Source: DAINPP01 sp036743375 (GTDB lineage: Bacteria > Thermotogota > Thermotogae > MWEM01). Taken from it: a stretch of 64,000 bases of DNA. The position numbers and the translations under genes were made by a program. Position 1 is the first letter of the stretch. Every line of letters starts with the position of its first letter. The notes beneath the pieces were generated by a model. That model had not been told where the DNA came from and did no database searches. It saw nothing but the letters and a program-made list of their open reading frames with translations. Location: the NCBI GenBank assembly GCA_036743375.1, contig DAINPP010000003.1, positions 48,753-112,752 on the forward strand, read 5' to 3'. Of the stretch, positions 27,430-35,637 are shown in pieces.

Positions 27430-28163
27430 AAAGGGTTGTCGCTTTAAATACTTCACGAAGAAATAAAAACACCTTTACCTTATTAAAGAATATCGGTTCG
27501 TTGTTGAATGAAAGCGACATAGAATTAGAAATTATAAACTGTCATCAGTATGATATTCGATATTGCAATGGTTGCGAATTATGTATTACGAAGGATTTTT
27601 GTCCATTGGATGACGATGTCGCTGACATCAATGAGAAATTAATCGCTGCAGACGGGATCATATTTTCCACACCGGTTTATATGGAAAATCTCTCCGGTAT
27701 CCTCAAGACTTTCATCGATCGAAATTGCAAGTGGTTTCACAGAAGCCCCTTGATAAAAAAACCTTTCCTTGCAGTTTCTACAACCATGTCAAGCGGATTG
27801 AAACCGACGCTTAAATATTTGAATATCGTTGCTACTCGCTGGGGAATGATTCCGTGCGGCAATATTTCGCGCAGACTTAATACGTTCAAAATACCCATTT
27901 CGACAGGGGAAGTCGATACTTTTATTCGATTTATCCAACACCCTGAAAGTGTGATTCAGTACATTTCTCTATCAAAGGCCATTAATTTTAACGTTCAGAA
28001 GGCACTTGCCTTAAATCTCTTCGAAATAGATAGAAAATACTGGATAAACTCCGGATTAGCCGATCAAAAATATTATTACAGGGTATTAATGAACCCCCTC
28101 TCAAATTGCTTGGGAAAATTTCTCTTCAGAGTCATCAGCAAAGGAATAAAGAAAACGCATTGA
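27420..28163 (+). CDS. Flavodoxin-fold NAD(P)H-dependent FMN reductase-like protein
   Basis: A 247-residue protein. The N-terminal ~180 residues match the FMN_red/iron-sulfur flavoprotein fold: LNTSRRNKNTFTLL phosphate loop, CNGCELCITKDFCPLDDD, and FSTPVYMENLSGILKTFIDR. The C-terminal ~70 residues are an extra helical, basic segment. ATG 27420 overlaps the glycosylase gene. Its partner and substrate are unknown; the cysteine-rich loop is typical of the family and need not bind a cluster. Confidence 0.85.
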   Translation: MQLKRVVALNTSRRNKNTFTLLKNIGSLLNESDIELEIINCHQYDIRYCNGCELCITKDFCPLDDDVADINEKLIAADGIIFSTPVYMENLSGILKTFIDRNCKWFHRSPLIKKPFLAVSTTMSSGLKPTLKYLNIVATRWGMIPCGNISRRLNTFKIPISTGEVDTFIRFIQHPESVIQYISLSKAINFNVQKALALNLFEIDRKYWINSGLADQKYYYRVLMNPLSNCLGKFLFRVISKGIKKTH

Positions 28164-28370
28164 CACAGGAAATATTTACCAATTTTTTACTTCAATTTAA
28201 ATAGGTATCCCCGAATTATCCCATTCCCCCCCTTGAAAAAAGGAATATTTGTTTCATTAAATTAAAATATAAAATATTCTGAACATCCCTTGAACAGTGT
28301 TGAACAGATTAAGTAGAATAGAGTAGAAATAGTGAGTAAAACAAAGATATTGGTATATAGTCGTATCTAT

Positions 28371-28399
28371 TTGCTTTATTTCAGAGAATATGCTATAAT
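28371..28399 (+). promoter_or_regulatory. asnA promoter
   Basis: TTGCTT (28371-28376), 17-base spacer, then an extended -10 TGCTATAAT (28391-28399). Transcription should start near 28406, leaving a leader of only about 24 bases before ATG 28430. There is no room for a riboswitch or a classical attenuator. Confidence 0.8.
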
Positions 28400-28429
28400 T
28401 TCCCAATTTATACTAAAGGAGAGGATACA

Positions 28430-29439
28430 ATGGGAAATTAAAACTTCCGAAGGATTATCAGAGTAAGTTGGATTTACTGGAAACTGAAGTTGCATTAAAG
28501 AAATTAAAGGATTATTTTGAACGTGCGCTTACCTATGAATTACATCTCACCAGAGTTTCGGCTCCCCTGTTCGTTCAACCCGAAACAGGATTGAACGACA
28601 ACCTCAACGGAGTAGAAGAACCGGTCTCTTTTACGGTGAAAGACGGGGATACCTTCGTCGAAATCGTACACAGTCTTGCAAAATGGAAAAGAAATGCCTT
28701 GAAACGATACAATTTTTCTATCGGTGAAGGTCTTTATACGGATATGAATGCCATCCGAAAAGATGAAGAGCTTGACAATCTCCATTCGATCTACGTGGAT
28801 CAGTGGGATTGGGAAAAGATCATCGCAAAAGCGGATAGAACCGAAGAAAAACTCAAAGAAATTGTCAGAAGCATCTTCAGGGTATTTAAAAGCACCGAAA
28901 GTTATATCACCTTTGAGTACAAGCAACTCGATGGTCCTTATCTCCCAGAAGAGATCACGTTTATTACCACACAGGAATTGGAGGATATGTATCCGGACTT
29001 GACCCCTAAAGAAAGGGAGGATAGGATAGCGAGGGAGAAAAAGGCGGTATTTATCCAGAAAATCGGCGGAAGACTGAAATCGGGTATCAAACACGATGGA
29101 AGGGCTCCGGACTATGACGACTGGGAATTAAACGGCGATATCGTATTTTATTATCCGCTCTTTGACAGTGCCTTTGAAATGTCTTCGATGGGAATAAGAG
29201 TCGATGAAGATAGTCTGAAGTTGCAACTCGGTATCGAAGGCTGCTCCGAGAGACTAAAGATGGATTTCCACAAGGATCTGATGGAAGGAAAACTTCCCTA
29301 TACCGTTGGTGGGGGAATCGGTCAATCAAGAATCTGTATGTATTTCCTGCAGAAAGCACACATCGGCGAAGTACAATCCTCTATCTGGCCGTCCTCAATG
29401 ATTCAGGAATGCGAAAAAGAAGGAATAATATTGCTTTGA
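28430..29439 (+). CDS. asnA: Aspartate-ammonia ligase (asparagine synthetase A), apparent -1 frameshift at codons 2-3
   Basis: Makes asparagine from aspartate, ammonia and ATP. The body is a complete class II synthetase-like protein: TRVSAPLFV, VHSLAKWKR, GLYTDMNAIR, VDQWDWE, HDGRAPDYDDW, SSMGIRVD and GGGIGQSR. The family-typical N-terminus (KLPKDYQSKLDLLETE) begins at 28441, in frame with 28432 but not with any ATG. GGAGAGG (28418-28424) and ATG 28430 form a clear start, yet that frame reads Met-Gly-Asn-stop. The heptamer GGGAAAT (28432-28438) would allow a -1 shift into the main frame, giving about 336 residues. Alternatives are one G missing from the sequence, or a TTG start at 28468 with no ribosome site. 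Confidence 0.9.
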
Positions 29440-29444
29440 TATAG

Positions 29445-29478
29445 AAAAAAACCGGTGAATAAATTCACCGGTTTTTTA
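29445..29478. terminator. Bidirectional intrinsic terminator
   Basis: ACCGGTGAAT (29451-29460) pairs with ATTCACCGGT (29463-29472), flanked by A and T runs on either side. It reads as a terminator for asnA (plus) and for the HdeD-like gene (minus). Confidence 0.93.
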
Positions 29479-29489
29479 TTTCGTTCCGA

Positions 29490-30065
29490 TCATTTCCTGT
29501 TTGGATGGAAGAAAGAAAGTGTTATGTTTAAAGCACCAATCACTATGGCATAAGAAGCGATCACCCATAAGACGGTTATCAATCCGGCAACAGGGTTGGA
29601 AAGAAGGAATATGCCAACAATAACCGACAACACCCCATCAATTACCAGCAGCCATTTAAAGGCTGTTCTGACACGGTTTCCGTTCAGGGAAAAGCCCGCC
29701 CAGAAATCAAAGATACCGTAATAAACCAAAGCAATCCCCATGATAACGATAGCGACAACCTCTATCACCCCAGGAAAAATGAACGCAAGAAAACCTATTG
29801 CGATTCCGGCTATCGTCTCCGTGATCAACATCGACTTTGGCTGAGTGTTAGTCGACTGGCCCTTAAATTTTATAACCTGAATAAGTCTGTAAACACCGAT
29901 TGCCGCCGCGAGAATCCCGATCAGCTTTACAAATATCGCTGAGGTAATACCGGGCCAAACCAGTAAGATAATACCAAACGCCGCTACACAAAGACCGATA
30001 ATCAATCCCTGCCACCATTTTTCTCTCATAATGGAATCGGCAGTCTTGTAATATTTCTTTTCCAT
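29490..30065 (-). CDS. HdeD/DUF308-family membrane protein
   Basis: A 191-residue integral membrane protein with six hydrophobic helices in three helical pairs, each containing VWPG, IFPGV or LLSNP-like turns typical of the HdeD/DUF308 family. In E. coli HdeD is linked to acid resistance; the function here is unknown. ATG 30065 follows GGAGGGG. It is a single gene followed by a strong terminator. Confidence 0.85.
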   Translation of the reverse strand: MEKKYYKTADSIMREKWWQGLIIGLCVAAFGIILLVWPGITSAIFVKLIGILAAAIGVYRLIQVIKFKGQSTNTQPKSMLITETIAGIAIGFLAFIFPGVIEVVAIVIMGIALVYYGIFDFWAGFSLNGNRVRTAFKWLLVIDGVLSVIVGIFLLSNPVAGLITVLWVIASYAIVIGALNITLSFFHPNRK

Positions 30066-30173
30066 ACACACCCCTCCAGATAAAGAACTATCTATTCATT
30101 TGATTATACAGGATTATTTTAAAAAAAGAAAACGCATCGCATGGCACAATGGCTTCCTAATATGAGTCGGAGA

Positions 30174-30290
30174 GTTAGCTCGGCACAGGTAACCCCATGG
30201 CACCCGAATGAGACCACTTATGGCTGCTTCCTTCCGGACCTGACCAGGTTCGCGGGCATTCGCCGCACAGGACCTCTGCCTCAACACCAC
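30174..30290 (-). ncRNA. ffs: Small signal recognition particle RNA (4.5S type)
   Basis: On the minus strand the invariant SRP tip TGGTCAGGTCCGGAAGGAAG and the following CAGCC appear around 30250-30222. The outer arm is formed by GGCAGAGGT (30280-30272) pairing with ACCTGTGCC (30190-30182) with one mismatch. The total of about 115 bases without an Alu domain fits the short bacterial form, not the ~270-base Bacillus form. Ends are approximate to within about 10 bases. Confidence 0.93.
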
Positions 30291-30383
30291 TTTTCCAAAA
30301 CATACATCGCGGGATAACCAAAGTCCACACAATGCGCAGAAAGTATTCTATCACAAATCATCAAATAATGCAAGGGGGTGAAG

Positions 30384-30412
30384 AAAAACTTCCCCTTAAT
30401 GGGGAAGTTTTT
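30384..30412 (-). terminator. Intrinsic terminator after the Hsp20 gene
   Basis: ACTTCCCC (30388-30395) and GGGGAAGT (30401-30408) form the stem with loop TTAAT. A and T runs flank it, so it reads as a terminator downstream of the minus-strand Hsp20 gene. Confidence 0.88.
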
Positions 30413-30867
30413 TAATCTATCTTCACTTCTATACTCTGAGACTTCTCTTCTTCCTTTTTCTGAATCTTCAATTCGAGTATTCCTTCATTGTATTTTGCGG
30501 AAATCGTATTCAGATCAGCATCATCCGGAAGACTGAACTGTCTTTTAAATGAACCGTAACATCTTTCAGATACATGATAATTTTTATCTTCGCCTTCCTC
30601 TTTTGTCTTAACACTTTCACCGGAAACCGTGAGGACGTTGTTTTCAACGTTAACCTTCACGTTCTCCTTGTTAAAACCCGGCAACTCAAATTCAAAGACA
30701 TATTCCTTATCGTTGCCGTAAACATCTACCTTTGGAACGATAAAAGAACCGGGTTGTTCTCTTTTCCCCGAAAGAAAATTATCAAAAACCGTATCCACAT
30801 CTCTCTGCATCTCTCTGAAAGTCCTGAAAAAATCATCACTATTTGCCTTTCTAACTATAATACCCAT
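30412..30867 (-). CDS. Hsp20-family small heat-shock protein
   Basis: A 151-residue alpha-crystallin-domain chaperone that holds unfolded proteins as oligomers. Residues about 45-145 contain the domain: VDVYGNDKEYVFEFELPGF, VENNVLTVSGE, FKRQFSLPDDAD and the C-terminal GILELKI with a family-typical G-x-L. ATG 30867 follows GGAGGTG; an in-frame upstream ATG adds five residues without a better ribosome site. I did not recognise a CIRCE element in the ~115 bases upstream. Confidence 0.95.
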   Translation of the reverse strand: MGIIVRKANSDDFFRTFREMQRDVDTVFDNFLSGKREQPGSFIVPKVDVYGNDKEYVFEFELPGFNKENVKVNVENNVLTVSGESVKTKEEGEDKNYHVSERCYGSFKRQFSLPDDADLNTISAKYNEGILELKIQKKEEEKSQSIEVKID

Positions 30868-30993
30868 TAAAAACACCTCCACTTTTAATCATTTTTCGGG
30901 TTTCATAAAATTGACGTAAGCGAAGGTTATTTTATTACACACAGAGCATTTTAATTTATGTGAATCGTATCAATATATTATAATATATATAAC

Positions 30994-31350
30994 TCATATC
31001 TTTTTCCACACTTCCTCTATGATCATTTTCGTCATGGGAAGATCTATATCCCTTTTCTTGAGTTTTTCCACAAAATTCTCCGCCTCTTCTATGACATCAC
31101 GGGCAATCGAATCCGTTGCATGGATAAAATAACCGATTCCATGCCTCGATTCCACAACGCCTTCATTTCCCAGTTTTTCAAGAGCTCTCATGACGGTGTT
31201 AATATTTGCCCCGAAGGTCTTTGAAAGTTCTCTAACCGGAGGGAGCTGATCCCCCTCGACGAAATTTCCAAGAAGAATCTCCTTTTTCACCATATTCATG
31301 ATCTGAATATATATCGGAAGGCCGAGATGTTTATCCACAGTGGTAAACAT
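30994..31350 (-). CDS. GntR-family regulator, YtrA type
   Basis: A 118-residue protein. Its winged helix-turn-helix covers residues about 10-78 (LPIYIQIMNMVKKEILLG, LPPVRELSKTFGANINTVMRAL, GIGYF) and is followed by a short helical tail, typical of YtrA-subfamily repressors. It lies directly downstream of an ABC ATPase, permease and membrane-protein operon and is probably its autorepressor. RBS AGGGGAT precedes the ATG. Confidence 0.9.
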   Translation of the reverse strand: MFTTVDKHLGLPIYIQIMNMVKKEILLGNFVEGDQLPPVRELSKTFGANINTVMRALEKLGNEGVVESRHGIGYFIHATDSIARDVIEEAENFVEKLKKRDIDLPMTKMIIEEVWKKI

Positions 31351-31366
31351 TCATATCCCCTCCTTT

Positions 31367-32200
31367 TCACAAGACAAGCTTGTTCTGAAATGGCACAAAC
31401 TCTTTTTTTCCTTGAAGATACCCAAGAATAATCTCTTTGAAATTGGGATATCGGCCTACTTCTTCTCTCGTCTTGACGAGTGTCTCGTTGTCCACAATAC
31501 CGATAACAGCGCCAAAAGGCACGGTCTCACCCGTATTGACGATCCTGTGATTCTCTTTTGCATTATCAATCGTATCACTGTAAAGGATTTCACCCTCCCT
31601 GATAATCGCAAATGATGACGCTATCTCCTCGAGTTCATAGATCTCATGCGAGGAAATGATGATCGTCTTCTCCGACTGGTCTTCCGTATAATTTTTAATG
31701 ACACTGAGTATCTCGGCACGTATGACCGGATCAAGGTTCTGGGTCGGCTCATCGAGCAGCATCAGATCGGCACCGGTTGACATGCAAAGGGCCATATTCA
31801 GCAAAGTCTTCATTCCCATCGAATAAGTACTGACCCTCTCATCGAGATTGAACCTGAAATGATTTGCAAAACTCGAAAAGACCTTCTCATTCCATGTCGG
31901 GTACAATCTGCTCCAGAGTCTGTGATAGTCCGAACCGGTAAAACGCGAAAAGGTCAACCTTTCTTCCGGCATAACGGCCATTTTTTCCTTTATTCCTGCA
32001 CTTATGGGTTTTCCAAAAACGGATACCTCACCGAGGTCCGGTTTGATTTCTCCAAATATCGTTCGCAGAGTCGTTGTCTTCCCGGCGCCGTTTGGACCTA
32101 TCAGGGCAAAGATTTCTCCATTCTTTATTTCCATGCTCACGTCGTTTAAAACCCTCTTGCTGCCAAATCGCTTGGTCATATTCGTTATCGTAACGCTCAT
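31367..32200 (-). CDS. ABC transporter ATP-binding protein, YtrB-like
   Basis: A 277-residue ABC ATPase with Walker A GPNGAGKT (35-42), a divergent signature region (TYSMGMKTLL in place of LSGGQ) and Walker B LMLLDEP followed by the D-loop and switch His (SSHEI). It starts in a 4-base overlap with the permease gene. With the GntR regulator it resembles YtrAB-type systems, often induced by cell-envelope antibiotics. The transported substrate is unknown. Confidence 0.92.
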   Translation of the reverse strand: MSVTITNMTKRFGSKRVLNDVSMEIKNGEIFALIGPNGAGKTTTLRTIFGEIKPDLGEVSVFGKPISAGIKEKMAVMPEERLTFSRFTGSDYHRLWSRLYPTWNEKVFSSFANHFRFNLDERVSTYSMGMKTLLNMALCMSTGADLMLLDEPTQNLDPVIRAEILSVIKNYTEDQSEKTIIISSHEIYELEEIASSFAIIREGEILYSDTIDNAKENHRIVNTGETVPFGAVIGIVDNETLVKTREEVGRYPNFKEIILGYLQGKKEFVPFQNKLVL

Positions 32201-32766
32201 TTTGTGGCCCCCTTCTTCACAAACATGTACAGTGCAAGCGCAAACAGAACAAACGCAAATGTCGCTGAAGCCAGCACATTCCCCTGTGAAACAGGGCTGA
32301 TATACCAGTAGAAATTCCTGAATCCGCCGATGGACGAAAGAATCCAGTCCCCAATCAGAACAAGAAACGGCATGCCAAGATTGTCAAGCCCGGAAATGAC
32401 AAAAATCATGGCGATAGAAAAATAAGAAGTCGCAAAGATGAGTGAATTAAGCCACGATTGCACAAAATACCCTGTCGTTAACAGACCCACGGGAATCGCC
32501 GCTCCGATAAAATGGGTAATCGTGATCAGCGATATCATAAATCCCCATGAGAGCAGGAAAACCTGTGAAAGTGAAAATGGCAGAATCATGAGATTTACGG
32601 TTCTTTTCTGCTGAATATCCCAGGCCAGCATGCTTGTGGCCAACAGAAAAAGAAACAACATTTTAAATTGAAAATTCGGAACAAAGAGAAATATGGAAAA
32701 CACAAACAATCTTCCCGCTTTTTCACTGAATTCTTTTGCAAAAAAGGCTTCTATTCTTTTAAACAT
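32197..32766 (-). CDS. ABC transporter permease, predicted
   Basis: A 189-residue membrane protein with about six hydrophobic helices, N-terminus MFKRIEAFFAKEFSEKAG inside. It is the membrane partner of the overlapping ABC ATPase. ATG 32766 was chosen because GGAGGTG stands upstream; longer in-frame starts run back into the preceding gene. No conserved substrate-binding motif is visible. Confidence 0.8.
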   Translation of the reverse strand: MFKRIEAFFAKEFSEKAGRLFVFSIFLFVPNFQFKMLFLFLLATSMLAWDIQQKRTVNLMILPFSLSQVFLLSWGFMISLITITHFIGAAIPVGLLTTGYFVQSWLNSLIFATSYFSIAMIFVISGLDNLGMPFLVLIGDWILSSIGGFRNFYWYISPVSQGNVLASATFAFVLFALALYMFVKKGATK

Positions 32767-32782
32767 AGTCACACCTCCAGCC

Positions 32783-33739
32783 TTAATCCATATCCGAATA
32801 ATTATATTCGCTGATATTGACATTAAACAGGTCCCCTTCGTGGTTGACATGAAGGATCGAATCACTGTCGGCAGGTCTTCTGATATCAAATTTACCGATG
32901 GCAGCCTTTAATTCAACCACTCTCTCCCCATCCCAGGATTCTTTAAAATAAAGATTCCCGTTGAGGACCTCGGAATCAAATTCAAAATGTCTCATCTGTT
33001 CGACATCACCGTTAAAATTAGCCGCATCCGCTTCAAAGATAAAATCATTTCCGTTCAGAATACCACTCCAGTTGAGGACAGAATTCTCAGTATAGAGATG
33101 CTCTGTCTGATAATTCCCCTGTACATTCAGGGCATCGATATGATACTCTATATCTTCCGCCAGAGTATCTCCCATTATCGTCGCCGCCTGAGCATAGACT
33201 TTCAGATTTAAAAATGGAAATTCTGCCGGGACATCAAGCACCAGAGTTTTATTTTCGTCCAGTTCCATCCCATCGAGCACCAGTACATCATTTTCACTGT
33301 CTCTTGTCATTTTCATTTCATCGGGAAAATACACTTTTTCGATATCCTCTTTGTAGTTAATCCTGACAGAATGTCCTTTAACAATGAGGATCTTATCGAC
33401 TGCAGCTGCTGTATCGGGATTCACAAGCACCACCCTTGAATTAAAACCCAGCGAATACTCCATATGACTCCCATTCATCATCCAATTTCTCTGCATAAAC
33501 CAGGGTAGATTCAATCCTGAGATAAAATCGTGGACAAAATAGCTCGCACTCATCACAAGCATCACTATGACAAAGAAAATAATCATCAGAACTCTGAATT
33601 TTTTAAAACAAAGTGCAAACAATATCCCGGCAATACCGGCAAACACAATTTTTGCGGCCAAAAAAGGTAAAAACAAGGCCAGACAGGAAAAAATCAACGC
33701 TATTCCCAGTTTTCCCAATATCGGATAATTTCTATCCAT
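32783..33739 (-). CDS. Membrane protein with C-terminal beta-rich (DUF4097-like) domain
   Basis: A 318-residue protein with about three transmembrane segments in the first 75 residues, followed by a soluble domain of short repeating strands (about 120-318) such as LNVQGNYQTEH, LNWSGILNGNDF and FNGDVEQMRHFEF. This resembles the putative-adhesin/DUF4097 beta-helix fold. First gene of the ABC/GntR operon. ATG 33739 follows GGAGGTG. It may sense or shield the envelope; function unknown. Confidence 0.75.
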   Translation of the reverse strand: MDRNYPILGKLGIALIFSCLALFLPFLAAKIVFAGIAGILFALCFKKFRVLMIIFFVIVMLVMSASYFVHDFISGLNLPWFMQRNWMMNGSHMEYSLGFNSRVVLVNPDTAAAVDKILIVKGHSVRINYKEDIEKVYFPDEMKMTRDSENDVLVLDGMELDENKTLVLDVPAEFPFLNLKVYAQAATIMGDTLAEDIEYHIDALNVQGNYQTEHLYTENSVLNWSGILNGNDFIFEADAANFNGDVEQMRHFEFDSEVLNGNLYFKESWDGERVVELKAAIGKFDIRRPADSDSILHVNHEGDLFNVNISEYNYSDMD

Positions 33740-33773
33740 AAACACACCTCCGTTTTGATATTATGGTTCTTTA

Positions 33774-33814
33774 GTGTTCTATTGTATTATAACACCATAA
33801 ATCTTTTTTGTCAA
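33774..33814 (-). promoter_or_regulatory. Consensus promoter with overlapping palindrome for the ABC/GntR operon
   Basis: On the minus strand TTGACA (33814-33809), a 17-base spacer and TATAAT (33791-33786) form a perfect sigma-70 promoter. An imperfect palindrome, GTGTT (33774-33778) with AACAC (33791-33795), abuts and covers the -10 region, a good position for repression by the operon's own GntR protein. Operator assignment is inferred. Confidence 0.8.
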
Positions 33815-33944
33815 CTCTCCAAAAAGAGCGATCCGTCTTTCTCTTCTTTTTCAAAGGAGAAATTTACGATGATTTCATTTTTCACACTTTATCCATATGA
33901 TTTACTGTATAATATAGGGTATTCATTAGAAAGGAAGGGAGTAT

Positions 33945-34298
33945 ATGCTGAGATACATTATTAAAATCGCCATATCGGCCACCTTACTCGTTATCGTTTC
34001 AGAAGTCAGTAAAAAAACCTCTTTCTGGGGAGGTTTAATTGCCTCTTTACCGATTACATCCCTACTGGCCTTGATATGGTTGTACTTCGATACAAAAAAT
34101 GAGAAAAAAGTAGCCGAGCTGTCAATGAACATTTTCTGGTTCGTGCTTCCTTCATTACTCTTCTTCGTCACTTTACCGGTTTTCATCAACAAGCTCGGTT
34201 TAAATACCTATCTTTCGTTGTTCTTGTCGGCCCTAATAACCATGTTCGGTTACTGGATTACCAGTATCATTCTGTCAAAATTCGGAATCAAAGTTTAA
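33945..34298 (+). CDS. Small DUF3147-like membrane protein
   Basis: A 117-residue protein with four hydrophobic helices and the short loop SFWGGLIASLPITS typical of DUF3147 proteins. AAGGAAGG precedes ATG 33945. A TATAAT at 33908-33913 lies upstream with no clear -35. It is a single gene between the ABC operon and the oxidoreductase gene. Function unknown. Confidence 0.8.
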   Translation: MLRYIIKIAISATLLVIVSEVSKKTSFWGGLIASLPITSLLALIWLYFDTKNEKKVAELSMNIFWFVLPSLLFFVTLPVFINKLGLNTYLSLFLSALITMFGYWITSIILSKFGIKV

Positions 34299-34377
34299 GT
34301 GTGTTTTTTACACATAACAGCTTATTCCGGGATTTTCGACCCATTCAAATTATATACAGGAATCTATCTGAAACCGA

Positions 34378-35337
34378 TTATTCTCCGAGAACACGAATGA
34401 TGCCCTCTGCATTCTCTATTGAATCGGAAGCAGCCAGGAGACCTGTCTCTTTACCCCTGACCACCGCATTAAAATGATCAATCTCCAGCATATAATTATC
34501 CGGGCAATCGACGACAACTTCTTTTAATTCATTTCCCCTTTTTATTCTGTATACGAGATTACCCCTTCCGTTAAACGTCTGTGGTGTCATCAGCGTTCCC
34601 AAGGTTCCGTTGACTTCGAATCTCATCGAAAGGGCCTCGTTAAAAGAGACGTGGGAGACGGAATGAATTCCGTTTTCAAAGGTAACGATATAGGAAGTAG
34701 ATACATCGACGCCCTGTTCTGTTCGTAACAGACTCGAAGTAATCCCTTTTATCTTAGAATCGGCAAGGTATCTTGAAAGATGCAGGGTATAACAGCCGAG
34801 ATCATACATGGCGCCACCGCCAAGTTCCCGGATCCATCTGATATCTGATACTCTCGGCGTGAGATCAAAAGTGAAAGTGGAATTCATCGATTTAATCTCT
34901 CCGATCTCACCGGATTCAACGATTCGCTTCATCTCCTGAATGAGTGGACTGTGTATATAGGCAAAGGCTTCTATGAGCGTTTTTCCCTCGATCTCGGCCA
35001 CTTCAAACATCTTCTTCACTTCATCCGTATTGAGGCCGAGAGGCTTCTCACAGAGCACGTGCTTGCCACTCTTTAAGGCCTTTAATACCCATTCCATATG
35101 AAGACCATTTGGAAGTGGGATATAGACCGCTTCTACATTCTCATCGGAGAGTAAATCCTCATAGGCATAATAGACCCTTTCCGGTTTAAAAAGGCCGGCA
35201 AATTCATCAACCTTTTCCTTTTTTCTTCCCGCTACCGCATATAATTTCCCCGTCTTTGAATGAAGAAGTCCGGGAATTACCGCCTTTCTCGCGATATTGG
35301 CCGTCCCTAGAACTCCCCAGTAGAGTTTTTTCTCCAT
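34378..35337 (-). CDS. Gfo/Idh/MocA-family NAD(P)-dependent oxidoreductase
   Basis: A 319-residue enzyme with an N-terminal Rossmann domain (GVLGTANIARKAVIPGL, residues 8-24), the EKPLG motif near residue 97 with the conserved Lys, and a C-terminal alpha/beta domain with GGGAMYDLGCY (catalytic-helix region). Members oxidise sugars, inositols or dihydrodiols; the substrate here is not decided. GAGGAGG precedes the ATG. It is a single gene on the minus strand. Confidence 0.93.
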   Translation of the reverse strand: MEKKLYWGVLGTANIARKAVIPGLLHSKTGKLYAVAGRKKEKVDEFAGLFKPERVYYAYEDLLSDENVEAVYIPLPNGLHMEWVLKALKSGKHVLCEKPLGLNTDEVKKMFEVAEIEGKTLIEAFAYIHSPLIQEMKRIVESGEIGEIKSMNSTFTFDLTPRVSDIRWIRELGGGAMYDLGCYTLHLSRYLADSKIKGITSSLLRTEQGVDVSTSYIVTFENGIHSVSHVSFNEALSMRFEVNGTLGTLMTPQTFNGRGNLVYRIKRGNELKEVVVDCPDNYMLEIDHFNAVVRGKETGLLAASDSIENAEGIIRVLGE

Positions 35338-35362
35338 AACCGTACCTCCTCAAATGTGATTG

Positions 35363-35371
35363 TGTTATAAT
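35363..35371 (+). promoter_or_regulatory. Extended -10 element before the small lipoprotein gene
   Basis: TGTTATAAT (35363-35371) is an extended -10 about 26 bases before the ATG at 35398. No good -35 is seen. Confidence 0.5.
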
Positions 35372-35397
35372 TCAGTATATCAGGTATGGAGGGTTTT

Positions 35398-35580
35398 ATG
35401 AAAAAAAGGAATGTCTTCTTTTTCGTTTTAATAATCATCATGATGATATTGTTCTTCAGTTCCTGCTCTTTTATAGAAAGTAATCTTGCCTACATAGATT
35501 CCACCGAGGACGTCATAAATACCATATACACAACTTCCATAGTTGGCATCGTTCTCTTCCTCTGGGGAAGGGAATTTTAA
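35398..35580 (+). CDS. Small predicted lipoprotein or membrane peptide
   Basis: A 60-residue product: MKKRNVFFFVLIIIMMILFFSSC-like N-terminus with a possible lipobox (FFSSC), a polar middle and a second hydrophobic segment (TSIVGIVLFLWG) near the C-terminus. ATG 35398 follows GGAGGG at 35388-35393. A promoter element and strong terminator flank it, which supports a real gene. No family recognised. Confidence 0.65.
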   Translation: MKKRNVFFFVLIIIMMILFFSSCSFIESNLAYIDSTEDVINTIYTTSIVGIVLFLWGREF

Positions 35581-35620
35581 AAAAGAAGAAGGATCGAACG
35601 ATTCGATCCTTCTTCTTTTT
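35580..35620. terminator. Strong bidirectional terminator
   Basis: Nineteen base pairs (35580-35598 with 35602-35620) around a 3-base loop, A-rich on the left and T-rich on the right, between the small lipoprotein gene (plus) and the end of the oligopeptide ABC operon (minus). Confidence 0.92.
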
Positions 35621-35637
35621 ATCTCGGTATTCCTCTT

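Noticed and set aside
28468..29439. asnA starting at TTG 28468
   Set aside because: No ribosome site, and it drops the family-typical N-terminal residues that are intact upstream in the same frame; kept only as an alternative.
31331..31339. TTATCCACA, a perfect DnaA box
   Set aside because: Single copy inside the coding sequence of the GntR regulator, with no cluster or A+T-rich unwinding region; not an origin.
34299..34325. TGTGT...ACACA hairpin after the DUF3147-like gene
   Set aside because: Short stem with the T run in the loop instead of after it; not a convincing terminator.
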